Below are positions 6,392-7,714 of a stretch of 7,714 nt of DNA, one piece after another (the first letter of the stretch is position 1; each line of letters opens with the position of its first letter). The notes below the pieces were generated by a model. The model saw nothing but the letters and a program-made list of their open reading frames with translations. It was not told the DNA's origin and did no database searches. The position numbers and the translations under genes are program-made. The stretch covers positions 1-7,714 of the forward strand of contig CAMPKW010000035.1 in assembly GCA_946887425.1 (NCBI GenBank). Direction: 5' to 3'. This DNA comes from an uncultured Candidatus Saccharibacteria bacterium (GTDB lineage Bacteria > Patescibacteria > Saccharimonadia > Saccharimonadales > UBA6022).

Positions 6392-6901
6392 ATGGCTTAC
6401 TCCAAGAAAGAAGAAGACAACAACGAAGGCTTGCAAGAAAAGCTGGTACAAGTTAATCGTGTTGCCAAAACTGTTAAAGGTGGTCGTATCTTTGCTTTTA
6501 CTGCGCTGACTGTCGTTGGTGATGGTAATGGTAAGGTCGGCTTTGGTCGCGGTAAAGCGCGTGAAGTACCTGTGGCTATCCAGAAAGCGATGGAAGCAGC
6601 ACGCCGGAATATGATCAGTGTTGAACTGAACGGAGATACCTTGCAATACCCAACCAAGGGGCGTCATGGTGCTTCAAAAGTTTATATGCAACCTGCTTCG
6701 CAGGGTACCGGTGTCATTGCCGGTGGTGCGATGCGTGCAGTTTTAGAAATTGCGGGCGTTCAGAACGTATTGGCGAAATGTTATGGTTCAACCAATCCGG
6801 TGAACGTTGTTCGTGCAACCTTTGACGCGTTAAAGACAATGGCTTCTCCCGATGCCGTTGCAGCAAAACGTGGTAAAAGTGTTGAAGAGATTCTGAACTA
6901 G
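6392..6901 (+). CDS. rpsE: 30S ribosomal protein S5
   Basis: S5 lines the mRNA entry channel with S3 and S4 and affects decoding accuracy. The 169-residue product has an acidic start ([12 protein letters not shown]), then the N-terminal dsRBD-like domain with [20 protein letters not shown] and [20 protein letters not shown], and the C-terminal domain with [21 protein letters not shown] and [13 protein letters not shown], ending GKSVEEILN. The loop around K26-R32, in which changes cause spectinomycin resistance in E. coli, looks wild type (VKGGR intact). AAGG (6381-6384) is 7 bases before ATG 6392, overlapping the rplR stop. The TAG stop is unusual for such a gene; read-through would add 14 codons, ending at TAA 6944 inside rpmD. 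Confidence 0.98.
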   Translation: MAYSKKEEDNNEGLQEKLVQVNRVAKTVKGGRIFAFTALTVVGDGNGKVGFGRGKAREVPVAIQKAMEAARRNMISVELNGDTLQYPTKGRHGASKVYMQPASQGTGVIAGGAMRAVLEIAGVQNVLAKCYGSTNPVNVVRATFDALKTMASPDAVAAKRGKSVEEILN

Positions 6902-6915
6902 TCGATAGTTATCGA
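6902..6915 (+). other. small hairpin directly after the rpsE stop
   Basis: TCGAT (6902-6906), loop AGTT and ATCGA (6911-6915) form a perfect 5-bp inverted repeat immediately 3' of the TAG stop. It occupies the first part of the 37-base gap before rpmD; the rest is AT-rich with only a weak GCGGA binding site (6926-6930). No T run follows, so a terminator is unlikely. Confidence 0.35.
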
Positions 6916-6938
6916 TTACTTGATAGCGGAATATCATC

Positions 6939-7124
6939 ATGGCTAAGAAAATGATTAAGGTTACTCAGATAAAGAGCACGGCTCACCGTCTGAAGAACCA
7001 TCAGGCTTGCGTAAAAGGCTTGGGCCTGCGCCGTATCGGCCACTCTGTTGAGGTTGAAGATACCCCCTCAGTGCGTGGCATGATTAATTTGGTAAATTAT
7101 CTGGTTAAGGTAGAGGGAGAGTAA
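6939..7124 (+). CDS. rpmD: 50S ribosomal protein L30
   Basis: L30 is a small ferredoxin-like-fold protein on the solvent side of the large subunit; it is present in many bacteria but not universal. The 61-residue product (E. coli 59) has [20 protein letters not shown], then the signature [32 protein letters not shown] covering the second half of the protein. Position between S5 and L15 is diagnostic. The binding site is weak (GCGGA at 6926-6930, 8 bases before ATG 6939), unlike the strong sites of its neighbours, which may reflect lower initiation. The following rplO starts one base after its stop, with its Shine-Dalgarno inside the last codons of this gene. Confidence 0.97.
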   Translation: MAKKMIKVTQIKSTAHRLKNHQACVKGLGLRRIGHSVEVEDTPSVRGMINLVNYLVKVEGE

Positions 7125-7125
7125 G

Positions 7126-7560
7126 ATGCGTCTTAATACGCTAAGCCCCGCCCCCGGCAGAATTCGCGAGAAAAAGCGTGTTGGTCGTGGTATCGGTAGT
7201 GGCCTGGGTAAAACCGCAGGTCGCGGCCATAAAGGTTTGAAATCTCGTTCAGGTGGCTCCGTCAAACCAGGTTTTGAAGGCGGTCAAATGCCGCTGCAGA
7301 AGCGTTTGCCGAAGTACGGTTTCACATCTCGTATCAGTCTTGTTACTTCTCAGGTTCGTTTATCTGAGCTGAATCTGGTTGACGGTGATGTAGTTGATTT
7401 GGAAACTCTGAAGCAAGCTGATGTTCTTAATGCGAATATCAAGCGCGCCAAAATTTTTGCTTCTGGCGAGTTGAAAAAAGCAGTTACAGTGAAAGGCTTA
7501 TCTGTGACTAAAGGTGCTAAAGCGGCTATCGAAGCTGCTGGCGGAAAAATCGAAGAATAA
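7126..7560 (+). CDS. rplO: 50S ribosomal protein L15
   Basis: L15 is a late-assembly large-subunit protein whose long, Gly- and Arg-rich N-terminal arm threads through 23S rRNA. The 144-residue product matches the E. coli length. The N-terminal arm reads [20 protein letters not shown], then [17 protein letters not shown] (21-37) and a second glycine-rich part ending [15 protein letters not shown] (49-63). The globular C-terminal domain includes [12 protein letters not shown] and [23 protein letters not shown] (7113-7119), inside rpmD, is 6 bases before ATG 7126 and is the strongest binding site in the window. The single-base gap suggests coupling to rpmD. Confidence 0.98.
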   Translation: MRLNTLSPAPGRIREKKRVGRGIGSGLGKTAGRGHKGLKSRSGGSVKPGFEGGQMPLQKRLPKYGFTSRISLVTSQVRLSELNLVDGDVVDLETLKQADVLNANIKRAKIFASGELKKAVTVKGLSVTKGAKAAIEAAGGKIEE

Positions 7561-7571
7561 AAGAGGCGCGA

Positions 7572-7714
7572 ATGGCAACTCCCGGTAATCTGCCGCTAGC
7601 AAATCAAAAAGGTTTAGGCGAGCTTTGGGCTCGCCTTCGCTTTCTGTTTTTGGCTATTGTGGTTTATCGCATTGGTACTCATATTCCTGTTCCGGGTCTT
7701 GACCCAGAGCGTAT
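7572..7714 (+). CDS. secY: Preprotein translocase channel subunit SecY (N-terminal part)
   Basis: SecY is the ten-helix inner-membrane channel of the SecYEG translocase, through which secreted proteins cross and membrane proteins insert. Only 47 codons are in the window. They give a cytoplasmic N-terminus (MATPGNLPLANQKGLGELWARL) and the start of the first membrane segment, RFLFLAIVVYRIGTHIPVPG (residues 23-42), which is highly characteristic of SecY, followed by LDPER. GAGG (7563-7566) is 5 bases before ATG 7572. Placement after rplO is the classical spc arrangement and links ribosome synthesis with the secretion apparatus. The frame is open to the window edge; no truncation is implied. Confidence 0.97.
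   Translation, partial: MATPGNLPLANQKGLGELWARLRFLFLAIVVYRIGTHIPVPGLDPER

Noticed and set aside
1..7714. A hidden novel system, mobile element or CRISPR array in the cluster
   Set aside because: Known ribosomal genes in canonical order fill the window; the largest gap is 37 bases, with no repeat arrays, no foreign-looking genes, and no gene breaks or frameshifts.

Overview
The window is an uninterrupted, one-direction ribosomal protein cluster covering the distal part of the bacterial S10 operon and most of the spc operon. The order is rplD (last codons)-rplW-rplB-rpsS-rplV-rpsC-rplP-rpmC-rpsQ, then rplN-rplX-rplE-rpsN-rpsH-rplF-rplR-rpsE-rpmD-rplO-secY (first 47 codons). All genes are on the + strand. 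Eighteen are complete, one is cut at each end, and every complete product has close to the usual length for its family. No mobile element, tRNA, CRISPR array, intact terminator or foreign gene is visible, and no stretch above 40 bases lacks a gene.

The organism is very probably a gammaproteobacterium. Evidence for this is the 101-residue zinc-independent S14, L16 with the [13 protein letters not shown] segment, L30 between S5 and L15, and near-identity of many segments to Pseudomonas proteins as I remember them (for example the S8 ending [12 protein letters not shown]). The fairly balanced base composition, compared with GC-rich Pseudomonas, suggests a relative such as the Cellvibrio/Saccharophagus group. 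That placement is from memory, not from a search.

Layout: bases 1-3429 are the S10-operon part (L4 end, L23, L2, S19, L22, S3, L16, L29, S17). Bases 3467-7714 are the spc part (L14, L24, L5, S14, S8, L6, L18, S5, L30, L15, SecY). The two parts are separated by only 37 bases, without a convincing terminator or promoter, so one long transcript is likely. Most genes have a readable Shine-Dalgarno sequence 5-9 bases before the start. Tight junctions (rplD/rplW ATGA, rplP/rpmC TGATG, rpmD/rplO one base) suggest translational coupling.

Together the genes supply core proteins of both subunits: the tunnel exit (L23, L22, L29, L24), the peptidyl-transferase surroundings (L2, L16, L14), the 5S rRNA particle (L5, L18), the GTPase-facing side (L6), and the small-subunit head and body (S19, S3, S14, S17, S8, S5). 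SecY is the membrane channel to which secreting ribosomes dock. S8 is the likely autogenous repressor of the spc part, by analogy with E. coli.

I found no undescribed system. The points worth a second look are subtle: a rare-codon cluster at the start of rplE that may reflect an RNA operator, short inverted repeats at all six longer junctions, two leftover zinc-ligand cysteines in S14, and three TAG stops in genes expected to be very highly expressed.
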